From Bacillus safensis FO-36b (GTDB taxonomy: Bacteria; Bacillota; Bacilli; Bacillales; Bacillaceae), in contig NZ_ASJD01000008.1 in the NCBI RefSeq assembly GCF_000691165.1, forward strand, positions 1 to 64,000: DNA of 64,000 nucleotides, given 5' to 3'. The position numbers and the translations under genes were made by a program. This document shows positions 15,397-24,003 of this stretch, in pieces (positions within the stretch are counted from its first letter, which is position 1; each line of letters opens with the position of its first letter). The notes under the pieces are model-generated. The model was not told where the DNA came from. It did no database searches and saw only the letters and a program-made list of their open reading frames with translations.

Positions 15397-15870
15397 ATGA
15401 TGATGAAAGGTTTGTATGAAGCACATTTACCTGTGAGTGATTTGAAGGCATCGATTGCGTTTTATGAAAAATTGGAATTGACACTTGCTCATGAAAATGA
15501 ACGAGTTGCTTTTTTATGGATTGAGAAAGGAAAAAGCTGGCTTGGCCTGTGGAAAGTAGATATAAACAATTTTCCATACCATCCCTCGACTCGGCACGTT
15601 GCCTTTCAAATTACAACGTCCAGTATCGAACAGATCAAGACCTGGCTGATTGAAAGAGGCATCAACATTCACCCAATGTTTGGTTTTTCAGAAGAAAAAC
15701 AGCCTTTAGTTCTCGATAATCCGCCGCAATTTCATGCAGCGATCTATTTTCTTGACCCAGATGAGAATCTGCTTGAATGCATTGCGCCGCTTGAACTTGA
15801 TACAGCAGACAACTACGATATCATGACATATGAGAACTGGGATCGAAAGAAAAATCCGTTTATTGATTGA
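15397..15870 (+). CDS. VOC-superfamily protein (glyoxalase/dioxygenase fold)
   Basis: 157 residues, starting at ATG 15397 with AAGGAG 8 bases upstream; further upstream starts lack one. The two beta-alpha-beta-beta-beta modules of the VOC fold are evident: LYEAHLPVSDLKASIAFYEK at the N-terminus and AAIYFLDPDENLLECIAPLE at the C-terminus, with a candidate metal-binding Glu in LLECI and His in EAHLPV. Substrate not predictable. It lies just upstream of the Rrf2 regulator. Confidence 0.75.
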   Translation: MMMKGLYEAHLPVSDLKASIAFYEKLELTLAHENERVAFLWIEKGKSWLGLWKVDINNFPYHPSTRHVAFQITTSSIEQIKTWLIERGINIHPMFGFSEEKQPLVLDNPPQFHAAIYFLDPDENLLECIAPLELDTADNYDIMTYENWDRKKNPFID

Positions 15871-15882
15871 CAAAATCACTCA

Positions 15883-15905
15883 TTGTAACTATAGTGATTA
15901 CAACG
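15883..15905 (+). promoter_or_regulatory. Operator-like dyad upstream of the Rrf2 gene
   Basis: TTGTAA-N9-TTACAA perfect 6-bp arms, 14 bases before the Rrf2 start. The same motif occurs upstream of the NmrA-like gene (16368-16390), suggesting autoregulation and a shared regulon. Confidence 0.65.
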
Positions 15906-15918
15906 GTGGTGAAAGATT

Positions 15919-16332
15919 GTGAAACAAATTAGCAGCAGGTATCCGATTGCTGTTCATATTGTGTCATTTATTGCAGGTGTTCCAAAAGAGTGTACAGGTG
16001 ATTTTATTGCAGAGAGCGTGAATTCAAATCCTGCCATTGTTCGAAAAATGATGGCAATGCTCAAACGGGCGGGTCTCATTGAAATTCGCCGCGGAGTAGG
16101 CGGTGCTTATTTAAAAAGACCGGCTGAGGACATCACACTCTTAGATGTGTACCGTGCTGTGGATGTAAGCGAGGATGAAGAATTATTTAACTTTCATCAG
16201 CCCGTCATCGCATGCCCGATTGGTCAAGCGATGGATACGAGACTGCGGCATGAACTAAAAGAAGCACAAGCTGCACTTGAGAATCACCTAAAGCAAGTGA
16301 CAATTCAGCAATTATTAACAGAGGCGGAATAA
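15919..16332 (+). CDS. Rrf2-family transcriptional regulator (YwnA-like)
   Basis: 137 residues from GTG 15919 behind GGTGGTGAAAG. The winged-helix region contains AESVNSNPAIVRKMMAML and LIEIRRGVGGAYLKRPAEDI, typical of Rrf2 proteins. Only two cysteines (25 and 99) are present, not the three-Cys cluster of Fe-S types such as NsrR or IscR, so it is closer to YwnA or thiol-based sensors. Matching dyads lie before its own gene and before the next gene. It likely represses the quinone-oxidoreductase-like gene downstream under electrophile or redox stress (inference). Confidence 0.85.
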   Translation: MKQISSRYPIAVHIVSFIAGVPKECTGDFIAESVNSNPAIVRKMMAMLKRAGLIEIRRGVGGAYLKRPAEDITLLDVYRAVDVSEDEELFNFHQPVIACPIGQAMDTRLRHELKEAQAALENHLKQVTIQQLLTEAE

Positions 16333-16359
16333 AAAAGCTCGTACATCAGAGCTTTTTTA
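16333..16359 (+). terminator. Terminator after the Rrf2 gene
   Basis: AAAAAGCTC / GAGCTTTTT stem with a GTACATCA loop and a T tail; separates the regulator from the NmrA-like gene, which has its own operator. Confidence 0.75.
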
Positions 16360-16367
16360 TACCTTTG

Positions 16368-16390
16368 TTGTAACCATTTTGATTATAACG
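16368..16390 (+). promoter_or_regulatory. Operator-like dyad upstream of the NmrA/QorB-like gene
   Basis: TTGTAA-CCATTTTGA-TTATAA; 20 of 23 bases of the whole element agree with the Rrf2 upstream site. Confidence 0.65.
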
Positions 16391-16431
16391 AATGCCATCA
16401 CCGTTGAACGAAAAATGAGGAGGTCAAACAA

Positions 16432-17283
16432 ATGAAGTTATTAGTAACAGGCGCAACAGGACAACTCGGATCGCTCGTCGTCAAGCATTTGCTCACAAAA
16501 GTACCGGCTGAACAAATTGCAGTCAGTGTTCGAAATCCGCAAAAAGCAGCACATTTGAAGGATGCTGGGGTGGATGTACGCCGTGGAGATTTTACTCAGC
16601 CAGACACCCTGACATCAGCATTTAAGGGCATTGATCGTCTGTTGATCATTTCAACAGCGGATGGTGACCGCGTCGAGCAGCATAAAGCAGCAATTGAAGC
16701 GGCGAAAGCAGCAAATGTGAGGTTTATTGCTTATACAAGTGTTGTCAATGCAAGAGAGAGTCAGCTTGTCCTTGCACATGACCACGCAAAAACGGAAGAA
16801 GCCATTCTGGCCTCTGGCATTCCTCATGTATTTTTAAGAAACAACTGGTATGTTGAAAACGAAAAAGATACGATTCTGGCGTCAGTCAGCGGCGCGCCAT
16901 TTTTAAGCCCTATTGGCGAAGGAAAGGTTGGCTGGGCAACAAGAAATGACTACGCAGAAGCGGCAGCAAATGCGTTAACACTTGCCGTACATGATCAGGA
17001 GATATATGAACTGTCAGGACCGCTTCGGACGCATAGTGAACTTGCACAAATTGTTAGTAAGGTGAGTGGAAAAGAAATCAAAGTAGAAAAAATAGATGTA
17101 GACACATTTGGAGACTTTTTAGGTTCAAATGGTGTACCAAAAGAAGCAGTGCCATTTGTCAAAGCCATTCAAAGCGGCATTCGCGATGGTGCTTTAGCTG
17201 TTGAAAGCCAAGATTTCGAAACATTACTAGGCCGTCCGTTAACACCTATTGAAGAAAGAATTCGTGAATTGATTTCAAAATAA
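16432..17283 (+). CDS. NmrA/QorB-like NAD(P)H:quinone oxidoreductase
   Basis: 283 residues. The Rossmann nucleotide-binding motif LVTGATGQLGSLV is at residues 3-15. VSVRNPQKAAHLKDAGVDVR, YTSVVNA and FLRNNWYVEN are shared with the E. coli YtfG/QorB type, which reduces quinones with NADPH and lacks the usual SDR catalytic Tyr-x-x-x-Lys. Cytoplasmic. It is preceded by AGGAGG and by the dyad also found at the Rrf2 gene, so it is probably that regulator's target. Confidence 0.85.
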   Translation: MKLLVTGATGQLGSLVVKHLLTKVPAEQIAVSVRNPQKAAHLKDAGVDVRRGDFTQPDTLTSAFKGIDRLLIISTADGDRVEQHKAAIEAAKAANVRFIAYTSVVNARESQLVLAHDHAKTEEAILASGIPHVFLRNNWYVENEKDTILASVSGAPFLSPIGEGKVGWATRNDYAEAAANALTLAVHDQEIYELSGPLRTHSELAQIVSKVSGKEIKVEKIDVDTFGDFLGSNGVPKEAVPFVKAIQSGIRDGALAVESQDFETLLGRPLTPIEERIRELISK

Positions 17284-17289
17284 ACATCA

Positions 17290-17316
17290 AAAACGCCCTA
17301 TGAAAAGGGCGTTTTT
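17290..17316 (+). terminator. Terminator after the NmrA-like gene
   Basis: AAACGCCCT / AGGGCGTTT stem with a 4-nt loop and T run. Confidence 0.8.
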
Positions 17317-17365
17317 TCATTTAGTCACACGAATCATAAGGACAAATTTTAGACAAATCACTTCG

Positions 17366-17394
17366 TTGAAATTTCAGAAATTTGGGATTAAAAT
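17366..17394 (+). promoter_or_regulatory. Sigma-A promoter of lutABC
   Basis: -35 TTGAAA (17366-17371), 17-bp spacer, -10 TAAAAT (17389-17394). Confidence 0.7.
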
Positions 17395-17415
17395 GAAATT
17401 AAGGTCTGATATTGA

Positions 17416-17428
17416 GTCATCAGATGAC
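17416..17428 (+). promoter_or_regulatory. Candidate LutR operator
   Basis: Perfect palindrome GTCATC-A-GATGAC just downstream of the lut promoter start site. Its size and symmetry fit a FadR-type GntR repressor such as LutR; the lutR gene itself is not in the window. A larger dyad TCTGAT-N8-ATCAGA (17405-17424) overlaps it. Confidence 0.5.
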
Positions 17429-17472
17429 CAGAATGATGAATCAAAATGCAGCAATAGAAGGGAAGTTCGCCG

Positions 17473-18195
17473 ATGAAAGTCCATTTATTCGTTACTTGTT
17501 TAATTGACACGATGCAGCCAAATGTTGGAAAGGCGACAGTGGAAGTATTGGAAAGACTCGGTGTTGAAGTGGAATTTCCAGAAACACAAGTGTGCTGCGG
17601 GCAGCCAGCCTTTAACAGCGGCTATACAAAAGAGGCAATCAAAGCAGCGAAAAACATGATCAAAGCCTTTGAATCAGCTGAATATGTTGTGACACCATCA
17701 GGTTCGTGCAAGGCGATGTTTTTAGAATACCCTCATCTTTTAAGAGAAGACCGAGTGTGGTCGGCCAAGGCTGAGGCACTTGCCGCAAAAACATATGAAT
17801 TAACAGAGTTTATTGTTGATATATTACACGTGACAGATGTAGGCGCGAGCCTGAAAGGAAACGCAACCTATCACACCTCTTGTCATATGACGAGACTGCT
17901 GCGCATTAAGGAGGCGCCTTTTACACTGTTGTCAAATGTCAAAGATTTGACGATGAAACCATTGCCCCGCGCAGAAAATTGCTGCGGATTTGGAGGAACC
18001 TTTTCAGTGAAAATGACCCCTATTTCTGAGCAGATGGTTGATGAAAAAGTACAAAGCATAGAGGAGACAGGCGCCGAATATATCATTGGTGCTGACTGCG
18101 GGTGTCTGCTGAACATTGGCGGGAGGCTGAACCGTCTTGATAAACCCATTCAGGTCATGCACATCGCAGAAGTATTAAACAGCCGCGGACTTTAA
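17473..18195 (+). CDS. lutA: LutA, L-lactate oxidation Fe-S subunit
   Basis: 240 residues. Two cysteine-rich CCG modules are visible: CLIDT...[13 protein letters not shown] in the first half and CHMTRLLRI...[13 protein letters not shown] in the second, as in GlpC/HdrD-type subunits. LutABC together oxidise L-lactate to pyruvate, allowing growth on lactate and aiding biofilm formation in B. subtilis. First gene of the operon, with promoter and palindrome upstream; lutB begins 15 bases after its stop. Confidence 0.95.
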   Translation: MKVHLFVTCLIDTMQPNVGKATVEVLERLGVEVEFPETQVCCGQPAFNSGYTKEAIKAAKNMIKAFESAEYVVTPSGSCKAMFLEYPHLLREDRVWSAKAEALAAKTYELTEFIVDILHVTDVGASLKGNATYHTSCHMTRLLRIKEAPFTLLSNVKDLTMKPLPRAENCCGFGGTFSVKMTPISEQMVDEKVQSIEETGAEYIIGADCGCLLNIGGRLNRLDKPIQVMHIAEVLNSRGL

Positions 18196-18210
18196 GAGGA
18201 GGAACGGCAC

Positions 18211-19632
18211 ATGAGTATGAAAATTGGAGAAAAGGCCTTTAAAGAACGGATCGGGGATGGCTTAGAAGACGCTGTCATGAGAGGTGCTGTCTCCTCAGCA
18301 CAGGAACGCCTGTATGAAAGGCGGCTATCTGCGAGCGAAGAGCTTGGCAATTGGGAAAAGTGGCGTGAGCTTGGCGAGGAAATCAGGCAGCATACGCTGA
18401 CGCATCTTGATGATTACTTATATCAATTAAGTGAAAATGTAAGTGCACGCGGAGGCCATGTCTTTTTTGCGAAAACAAAGGAAGAGGCATCAGCATATAT
18501 TCAAGACGTGGCACAGAAAAAAGCAGCCAAAAAGGTCGTCAAATCAAAATCAATGGTCACAGAAGAAATCGAGATGAATCAAGCGCTTGAAGAGATCGGC
18601 TGCGAGGTAGTCGAAAGCGATCTTGGTGAATATATTCTGCAAGTGGATGACCATGAACCGCCTTCACATATTGTGGCACCCGCCCTTCATATGACGAAAG
18701 AACAAATACGGGAAGTATTTCATGAAAGGCTTGGGTATGAGATGTCAGACACACCTGAAGAAATGACGAGTTTTGTGAGAGCCCTCTTGCGTGAAAAATT
18801 CCTCGAAGCTGATATTGGTGTGACCGGCTGTAATTTTGCAGTGGCCAACACAGGGTCCATCTGCCTTGTGACAAATGAAGGGAATGCAGATCTTGTCACG
18901 GCTATACCGAAGACGCATATTGCCGTTATGGGAATGGAGCGGCTTGTTCCAACAATGGAGGAACTGGATGTCCTTGTGGGTCTTTTGTGCAGGAGCGCAG
19001 TCGGTCAAAAATTAACTAGTTATATTTCTGTCGTGGGACCAAAAGGAGAAGGAGAAGTAGATGGACCAGAAGAATTTCACTTGGTCATTGTGGACAATGG
19101 GCGGTCAAATATATTAGGAACGGCCTTTCAGCCTGTTCTCCAATGTATCCGGTGCGCAGCCTGCATCAATGTATGCCCGGTTTACCGGCATGTTGGCGGA
19201 CATTCGTACGGTTCGATTTATCCGGGGCCAATCGGAGCTGTTCTTTCGCCGCTTCTTGGCGGCTATGATGACTATAAAGAGCTCCCCTTTGCATCAAGTC
19301 TGTGCGCAGCCTGCACGGATGCTTGTCCAGTGAAGATTCCGCTTCACGAGTTATTGATTAAACATAGACAGGTGATCGTAGAAAAAGAGGGCAGAGCGCC
19401 TAAAGCTGAAATGATGGCGATGAAAATGTTTGGTATGGGGGCATCGTCTCCCGGAATGTATCAATTTGGAACAAAAGCAGCCCCTGCGCTCTTGAATCGT
19501 ATGGCTTCAAACGGACAAATTTCAAAAGGGATAGGCCCTTTAAAGAATTGGACAGATATTCGTGACCTGCCAGTTCCAAGTAAAGAAAGATTCAGGGATT
19601 GGTTTAAAAAGAGACAAAAGGAGGAGAAGTGA
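18211..19632 (+). CDS. lutB: LutB, L-lactate oxidation iron-sulfur protein
   Basis: 473 residues. The N-terminal LUD domain is followed by two ferredoxin-like 4Fe-4S motifs, [15 protein letters not shown] and [13 protein letters not shown], around residues 310-375. It transfers electrons during lactate oxidation with LutA and LutC. AGGAGG at 18197-18202 precedes ATG 18211. Its TGA overlaps the ATG of lutC (TGATG), implying translational coupling. Confidence 0.95.
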   Translation: MSMKIGEKAFKERIGDGLEDAVMRGAVSSAQERLYERRLSASEELGNWEKWRELGEEIRQHTLTHLDDYLYQLSENVSARGGHVFFAKTKEEASAYIQDVAQKKAAKKVVKSKSMVTEEIEMNQALEEIGCEVVESDLGEYILQVDDHEPPSHIVAPALHMTKEQIREVFHERLGYEMSDTPEEMTSFVRALLREKFLEADIGVTGCNFAVANTGSICLVTNEGNADLVTAIPKTHIAVMGMERLVPTMEELDVLVGLLCRSAVGQKLTSYISVVGPKGEGEVDGPEEFHLVIVDNGRSNILGTAFQPVLQCIRCAACINVCPVYRHVGGHSYGSIYPGPIGAVLSPLLGGYDDYKELPFASSLCAACTDACPVKIPLHELLIKHRQVIVEKEGRAPKAEMMAMKMFGMGASSPGMYQFGTKAAPALLNRMASNGQISKGIGPLKNWTDIRDLPVPSKERFRDWFKKRQKEEK

Positions 19633-20354
19633 TGAAGGGGACCATATCTCACCGAGAGTCGTTTCTATCTCATATCCAGCAGCAATTAGGCAAAAACTCC
19701 TCCCCAACTGCATCAATTCAGCGTCCGGAATGGAGGCATCAAGTCCAGTGGGAAACAAACGGAAGTTTGTCTAAAGAAGAGCTAGTCGAGCAATTGAAAA
19801 AGCAATGTCAGCAAATTCACACAAGAGTGGTCGAAACAACACCGGAGGAAGCGCCCTCTGTATTACGATTATTGATAACAGAATATGGTGAGGGTGCTGT
19901 GATGACATCGCGTGAACGGCGTTTTGAACAATATGGTTTCCTCCCTATGTTTGACAGCTTGCAACAGGAAGGAATCTCCATCACCAGCTGGAATACAGAT
20001 GCATCAAGAGAAGAAAAATTAAGGCAGGCAGAACAAGCGAAATATGCAGTTGTGTTCAGTGATTATACCCTTGCAGAATCAGGTACAGTTGTCCTTTCAT
20101 CCCACCAAGGTCAAGGAAGAGCGCTGCATTTTTTACCGATGATATATATCGTGTGTATAGAGAAAAGCTCAATTGTTCCGCGGATGATTCAGGCTGTTTC
20201 GGCTCTCAATCGCTCAGTAGAAGAGGGGGAGCAGGCGAAAGGCGCCATCCATTTTATATCAGGTCCAAGTAATTCTGCCGATATTGAAATGAATTTAGTG
20301 GTGGGGGTTCATGGCCCAGTTCAGGCCGTTTATCTGTTAATAGATGATGAATGA
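19632..20354 (+). CDS. lutC: LutC, LUD-domain lactate utilisation protein
   Basis: 240 residues. ATG 19632, overlapping the lutB stop by one base, is preferred over GTG 19629 because of the spacing from AGGAGA (19620-19625). LUD-domain features are YAVVFSDYTLAESGTVVLSS and SGPSNSADIEMNLVVGVHGP near the C-terminus. Last gene of the lut operon; followed by a terminator. Neither the permease lutP nor the regulator lutR lies next to it here. Confidence 0.94.
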   Translation: MKGTISHRESFLSHIQQQLGKNSSPTASIQRPEWRHQVQWETNGSLSKEELVEQLKKQCQQIHTRVVETTPEEAPSVLRLLITEYGEGAVMTSRERRFEQYGFLPMFDSLQQEGISITSWNTDASREEKLRQAEQAKYAVVFSDYTLAESGTVVLSSHQGQGRALHFLPMIYIVCIEKSSIVPRMIQAVSALNRSVEEGEQAKGAIHFISGPSNSADIEMNLVVGVHGPVQAVYLLIDDE

Positions 20355-20381
20355 AGGCTTTCGTCATGAAAGCTTTTTTTC
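20353..20381 (+). terminator. Terminator of lutABC
   Basis: AAGGCTTTC / GAAAGCTTT stem with loop GTCAT, then a T run. Confidence 0.75.
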
Positions 20382-20499
20382 ATCCAGAAAGCTCGAGCCA
20401 GTTTTAAAAAATCATCTTGCCACTAGGTGAATGGACATAGTAAGATGACGACATACAAGATGAACTGCTCATCTACTGCTGATGTAAAGGAAGCTGCTA

Positions 20500-21408
20500 A
20501 TGGAAATGAAGACAACTGCTCAAACGAAATCAATTGCACTACCGCTTGTGATTTCAATTATTGCCATTTCGTTTTCTGCAATTATTGTGAAATGGTCAAA
20601 TGCACCTGCTGCTATTTTAAGTATGTATCGAATGATCTTTGCGGCGGCTCTCATGCTGCCGTTTATCCTGCCTAGAAAAAAAGAATTTCTCTCGATAAAG
20701 CGAAGAGACTGGTTTTTCTTATGTATGTCAGGCTTCTTTTTAGGGCTCCATTTTGTGTTGTGGTTTGGCTCACTGAAGCTGACGACAGTGGCAAGCTCTA
20801 CCATTATTATCGCCCTTCAGCCGATGGTCTCCTTATTAGGCGGATTCCTCATCTTCCGTGAACGAACAACAATGTCTGCTCTATTGACGATGTGTGCAGC
20901 GATTGTTGGTGCCCTCATGATAGGCTGGGGAGATATTGGTCATAGCAAGGAAGCCATCTTAGGAGATATTTTATCCTTTTTGAGTGTGATTGCTGTTGTT
21001 TGTTATTTGTTAATAGGCCAACAGGCTGTAAGAAAAATATCTCATTGGATTTATAGTTTTTGTGTATTTGGTTTTGCCGGTCTTTTTTTAATTTTATTCA
21101 ACCTGCTTCAGCAAACCCCTTTCACAGGCTATCCGGGTAAAGAGTGGGGAATCTTTTTATTGCTCGCCATCATTCCCACCATGTCTCATGTCATTAATAA
21201 TTGGCTTTTAACCTATGTGAATGCGACAACCATTTCAATGAGTATTCTTGGTGAACCTGTTGGGGCAACGATCCTTGCTGTATGGCTGCTTGGAGAGAAA
21301 GTCACACTGCTTCAAATGCTTGGCGGCCTGCTTGTTCTTTTAGGCGTCTTTTTCTTTTTGATGCAGCAGCGTCAAGGAATCGTGATGAAAACAAAAAAAT
21401 CCGGTTAA
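20500..21408 (+). CDS. yvbV: EamA/DMT-family transporter (YvbV-like)
   Basis: 302 residues with ten predicted membrane segments in two EamA repeats (first around residues 10-135, second around 150-290, ending LGGLLVLLGVFFFLM). The sequence and its position next to lutC match B. subtilis yvbV, which lies in the yvbV-lutP-yvbX-lutC area. Substrate unknown; drug/metabolite exporters of this family move small metabolites. AAAGGAAG precedes ATG 20500. Confidence 0.82.
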   Translation: MEMKTTAQTKSIALPLVISIIAISFSAIIVKWSNAPAAILSMYRMIFAAALMLPFILPRKKEFLSIKRRDWFFLCMSGFFLGLHFVLWFGSLKLTTVASSTIIIALQPMVSLLGGFLIFRERTTMSALLTMCAAIVGALMIGWGDIGHSKEAILGDILSFLSVIAVVCYLLIGQQAVRKISHWIYSFCVFGFAGLFLILFNLLQQTPFTGYPGKEWGIFLLLAIIPTMSHVINNWLLTYVNATTISMSILGEPVGATILAVWLLGEKVTLLQMLGGLLVLLGVFFFLMQQRQGIVMKTKKSG

Positions 21409-21422
21409 CTTCCGGATTTTTT
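21396..21422. terminator. Bidirectional terminator
   Basis: AAAAAATCCGG / CCGGATTTTTT between convergent genes, overlapping the last codons of the transporter gene. Confidence 0.85.
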
Positions 21423-21612
21423 ACTCTTTTAAATCGTTTTTTTCAATCACTTTGTTTAATCTTGCCTCGATTTTTTTCAATTCCATTCGTTTTCTTCTGA
21501 TCATGCGAAACGCGATGACAATGATTGTCACAATAAAGGCAATGAATAGAAGAGAGAACATTTGAAATAGAAGATCTCCCATGTTGAATGCCATATCCTC
21601 TCTATTAGACAT
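21421..21612 (-). CDS. Small single-pass membrane protein (DUF4083-like)
   Basis: 63 residues. Short N-terminus, one transmembrane helix (LLFQMFSLLFIAFIVTIIVI), then a basic and coiled-coil-prone tail (RRKRMELKKIEARLNKVIEK). Length and arrangement fit DUF4083 proteins of Bacillus. Function unknown. GGAGGT upstream of 21612 supports translation. Confidence 0.7.
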   Translation of the reverse strand: MSNREDMAFNMGDLLFQMFSLLFIAFIVTIIVIAFRMIRRKRMELKKIEARLNKVIEKNDLKE

Positions 21613-21722
21613 ACGTAAAACCTCCTTTTCTATCTATATATTACCATAATCATTAAAAGATTGAGATTTATCCATAATTTATCTATAATAGGTAAAATAT
21701 CACTCATTAAAGGAGAACCAAT

Positions 21723-23939
21723 ATGAGAACTTTAGTCCTTTTACGAGGTCTCCCAGGCGTAGGTAAATCAACATGGATCAAAGAACAAGGCTTAGAGCCT
21801 TACACTTTATCAGCGGATCAAATCCGGCTGTTAACGCAGCCGCCGCAGCTATCAGTCAATGGGAAACTAGACATTTCAAGCAAGCATGACCACAAAATTT
21901 GGTCTTTATTATTCGATCTACTCACGGCCCGTATGGAACGCGGGGACTTTACTGTGATTGATGCGACACATATTTCAAGTAAATCGATTTCTCAATATAA
22001 GTCTTTAGCGACTTCGTATCGTTACAGGGTATATGTCGTCGATTTCACGCAGGTGCCCCTTGAAACAGCTCTTTTGCAAAATCGCTCACGTGAATCTCAC
22101 AAAGTGGTGCGGGAATCTGTTTTGTATCAAATGAACGAGCGGTTAAAAACAGAAAAGGTCCCGTCATGGGTGACTGTTTTGCAGCCGGAGGAATATCCGC
22201 AAGTGATGACCTATCAGCCTCGATCCTTTGATCAATATGAGGCCATTCATGTTTTCGGAGATATTCACGGTTGTTACACCGCACTTACCACCTATTTGCA
22301 AGGAGACATCAAAGAAAACGAACTTTATATCTTTACAGGGGATTTACTTGATAGGGGAATAGAAAACAAAGAAGTATTAGATTGGATGCTCGCCCATAGA
22401 GAATGCCGGAATGTCATTGTCATTGAAGGCAATCATGATCAGCATTTATACCGGTTTGCACATGGTGAAAAAGTCAGAAGCAATATGTTTAACCGGCATA
22501 CTGCGCCTGAAATTGAAGCAGCAGACTTTGATTTGAAGGAAGTACGAAAGTTTGTCAGAACCTTTCATCAGCTGACTTATTTTACGTACCATGATCAGAC
22601 ATTTCTTGTTACCCATGGCGGACTTGCTCATTTGCCGAAAGAGCTTCTTCATGTCTCAACACAGCAGCTCATTCACGGCGTAGGAGAATATTCAGATGAC
22701 ATTGATCACTTATTTGTTCAAAACACAGCTGGGCTGGATATCATCCAAATTCACGGGCATCGCAATTTATACAGACTGCCTATTCACGCAGCGGAAAGAT
22801 CTTATAACCTAGAAGGCCAGGTTGAATTTGGGGGGCAGCTGAGGGTGTTGAAAATCACAGCTGACGGGATTGAGACTCATGAAATTGACAATCCAGTCTA
22901 CAGAGCCTCTGAGAAAAAACAATCGGCTGCTGTTCAGCCAGATATTTCACTGGATGATTTTTTAGCTCATTTAGATCAGCATGAATACGTTCAGGAATTA
23001 AAGCTTCCACACCATATTTCATCTTTTAATTTTACGAAAAAGGCTTTTAGTGAACGTCAGTGGGATGATGTGAATGTGAAGGCAAGAGGTTTGTTTGTCA
23101 ATATGGTTTCAAAGCAGATTGTGTCTAGAAGCTATAATAAATTTTTTAACATTGATGAGCGTCCGGAGACAAGAATGCAGCATTTAGTGAACCATCTTCA
23201 ATTCCCTGTCGCCGTATATGATAAAGCAAATGGATACTTAGGAACTGTTGGGTATAACGAAATGGAAGATGAATTGGTGTTTACGTCCAAATCGTATACA
23301 TCACATGTGAAACAAAATCAGCATGCTTCCTGGGTCGAAGAGCTATTTTATAAAACCTTCGGTGATGTGCAGGCTGACTACATCAAATCATACGTCCGTG
23401 ACCACCATGTATCTCTTGTGTTTGAAGTCATTTTGCCAGAAAAAGATCCGCATATTATCACATATGAACAAGATCAACTCATTTTACTCGATATAGTGAA
23501 GCGGCAGTTAAGCTATGAAAAAGCACCATTCGCTGAAGTGAAAAGATTAAGTGAACAGCTGGGAATATCCTGTAAGCAGGAAGTGGCTGTTTTCCATGAT
23601 TGGACGTCTTTTTATAAATGGTATCAGGCGGTCTCTCATGATGACACAATAAAAGAAGAGGGATATGTCATTGAGGATGCTCGCGGCTTTATGACCAAAC
23701 TCAAGCTTCCTTATTATCAATTCTGGAAGCAGATGCGCGGGATGAAGCAGCGCGTTGCAGAGAAGCGTTCCTCGCAAAAATTTATGCAGGCGTTGCAGAC
23801 AGCGGAGCAAGCTAGGTTCTATACGTGGCTTCTTGAGCAAGAAGCAGATCATGTGAGGAATAGCTCAATTATTGAACTGCGGTCACAATTTGAACAAAGC
23901 GGTACTGCCCAATTGAATAATGATGGGATAAATGCATAG
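21723..23939 (+). CDS. Polynucleotide kinase-phosphatase-ligase RNA repair protein
   Basis: 738 residues with three modules. Residues 1-~165 are a P-loop kinase (LLRGLPGVGKSTWI; DATHISSKS). Residues ~175-390 are a calcineurin-like phosphoesterase: VFGDIHGCY, FTGDLLDRGIENKE, VIEGNHDQHLY, THGG and HGH metal ligands. From ~405 to the end is an RNA-ligase-like nucleotidyltransferase with KANGYLGT as candidate motif I and RSYNKFFNIDE upstream, as in T4 Rnl1-type ligases. This is the set of activities needed to heal and seal RNA cut with 2',3'-cyclic phosphate and 5'-OH ends, as in bacterial Pnkp. No hen1 lies beside it. Monocistronic, AAAGGAG before ATG 21723. Confidence 0.82.
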   Translation: MRTLVLLRGLPGVGKSTWIKEQGLEPYTLSADQIRLLTQPPQLSVNGKLDISSKHDHKIWSLLFDLLTARMERGDFTVIDATHISSKSISQYKSLATSYRYRVYVVDFTQVPLETALLQNRSRESHKVVRESVLYQMNERLKTEKVPSWVTVLQPEEYPQVMTYQPRSFDQYEAIHVFGDIHGCYTALTTYLQGDIKENELYIFTGDLLDRGIENKEVLDWMLAHRECRNVIVIEGNHDQHLYRFAHGEKVRSNMFNRHTAPEIEAADFDLKEVRKFVRTFHQLTYFTYHDQTFLVTHGGLAHLPKELLHVSTQQLIHGVGEYSDDIDHLFVQNTAGLDIIQIHGHRNLYRLPIHAAERSYNLEGQVEFGGQLRVLKITADGIETHEIDNPVYRASEKKQSAAVQPDISLDDFLAHLDQHEYVQELKLPHHISSFNFTKKAFSERQWDDVNVKARGLFVNMVSKQIVSRSYNKFFNIDERPETRMQHLVNHLQFPVAVYDKANGYLGTVGYNEMEDELVFTSKSYTSHVKQNQHASWVEELFYKTFGDVQADYIKSYVRDHHVSLVFEVILPEKDPHIITYEQDQLILLDIVKRQLSYEKAPFAEVKRLSEQLGISCKQEVAVFHDWTSFYKWYQAVSHDDTIKEEGYVIEDARGFMTKLKLPYYQFWKQMRGMKQRVAEKRSSQKFMQALQTAEQARFYTWLLEQEADHVRNSSIIELRSQFEQSGTAQLNNDGINA

Positions 23940-23946
23940 TCTAACA

Positions 23947-23978
23947 AAGAGTCTTTTCTAAGGAAAAGGCTTTTTTTG
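23947..23978 (+). terminator. Terminator after the RNA repair gene
   Basis: AGTCTTTTC / GAAAAGGCT stem and seven T. Confidence 0.75.
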
Positions 23979-24003
23979 ATGCAATTGAAAGGTGGACACT
24001 TGC

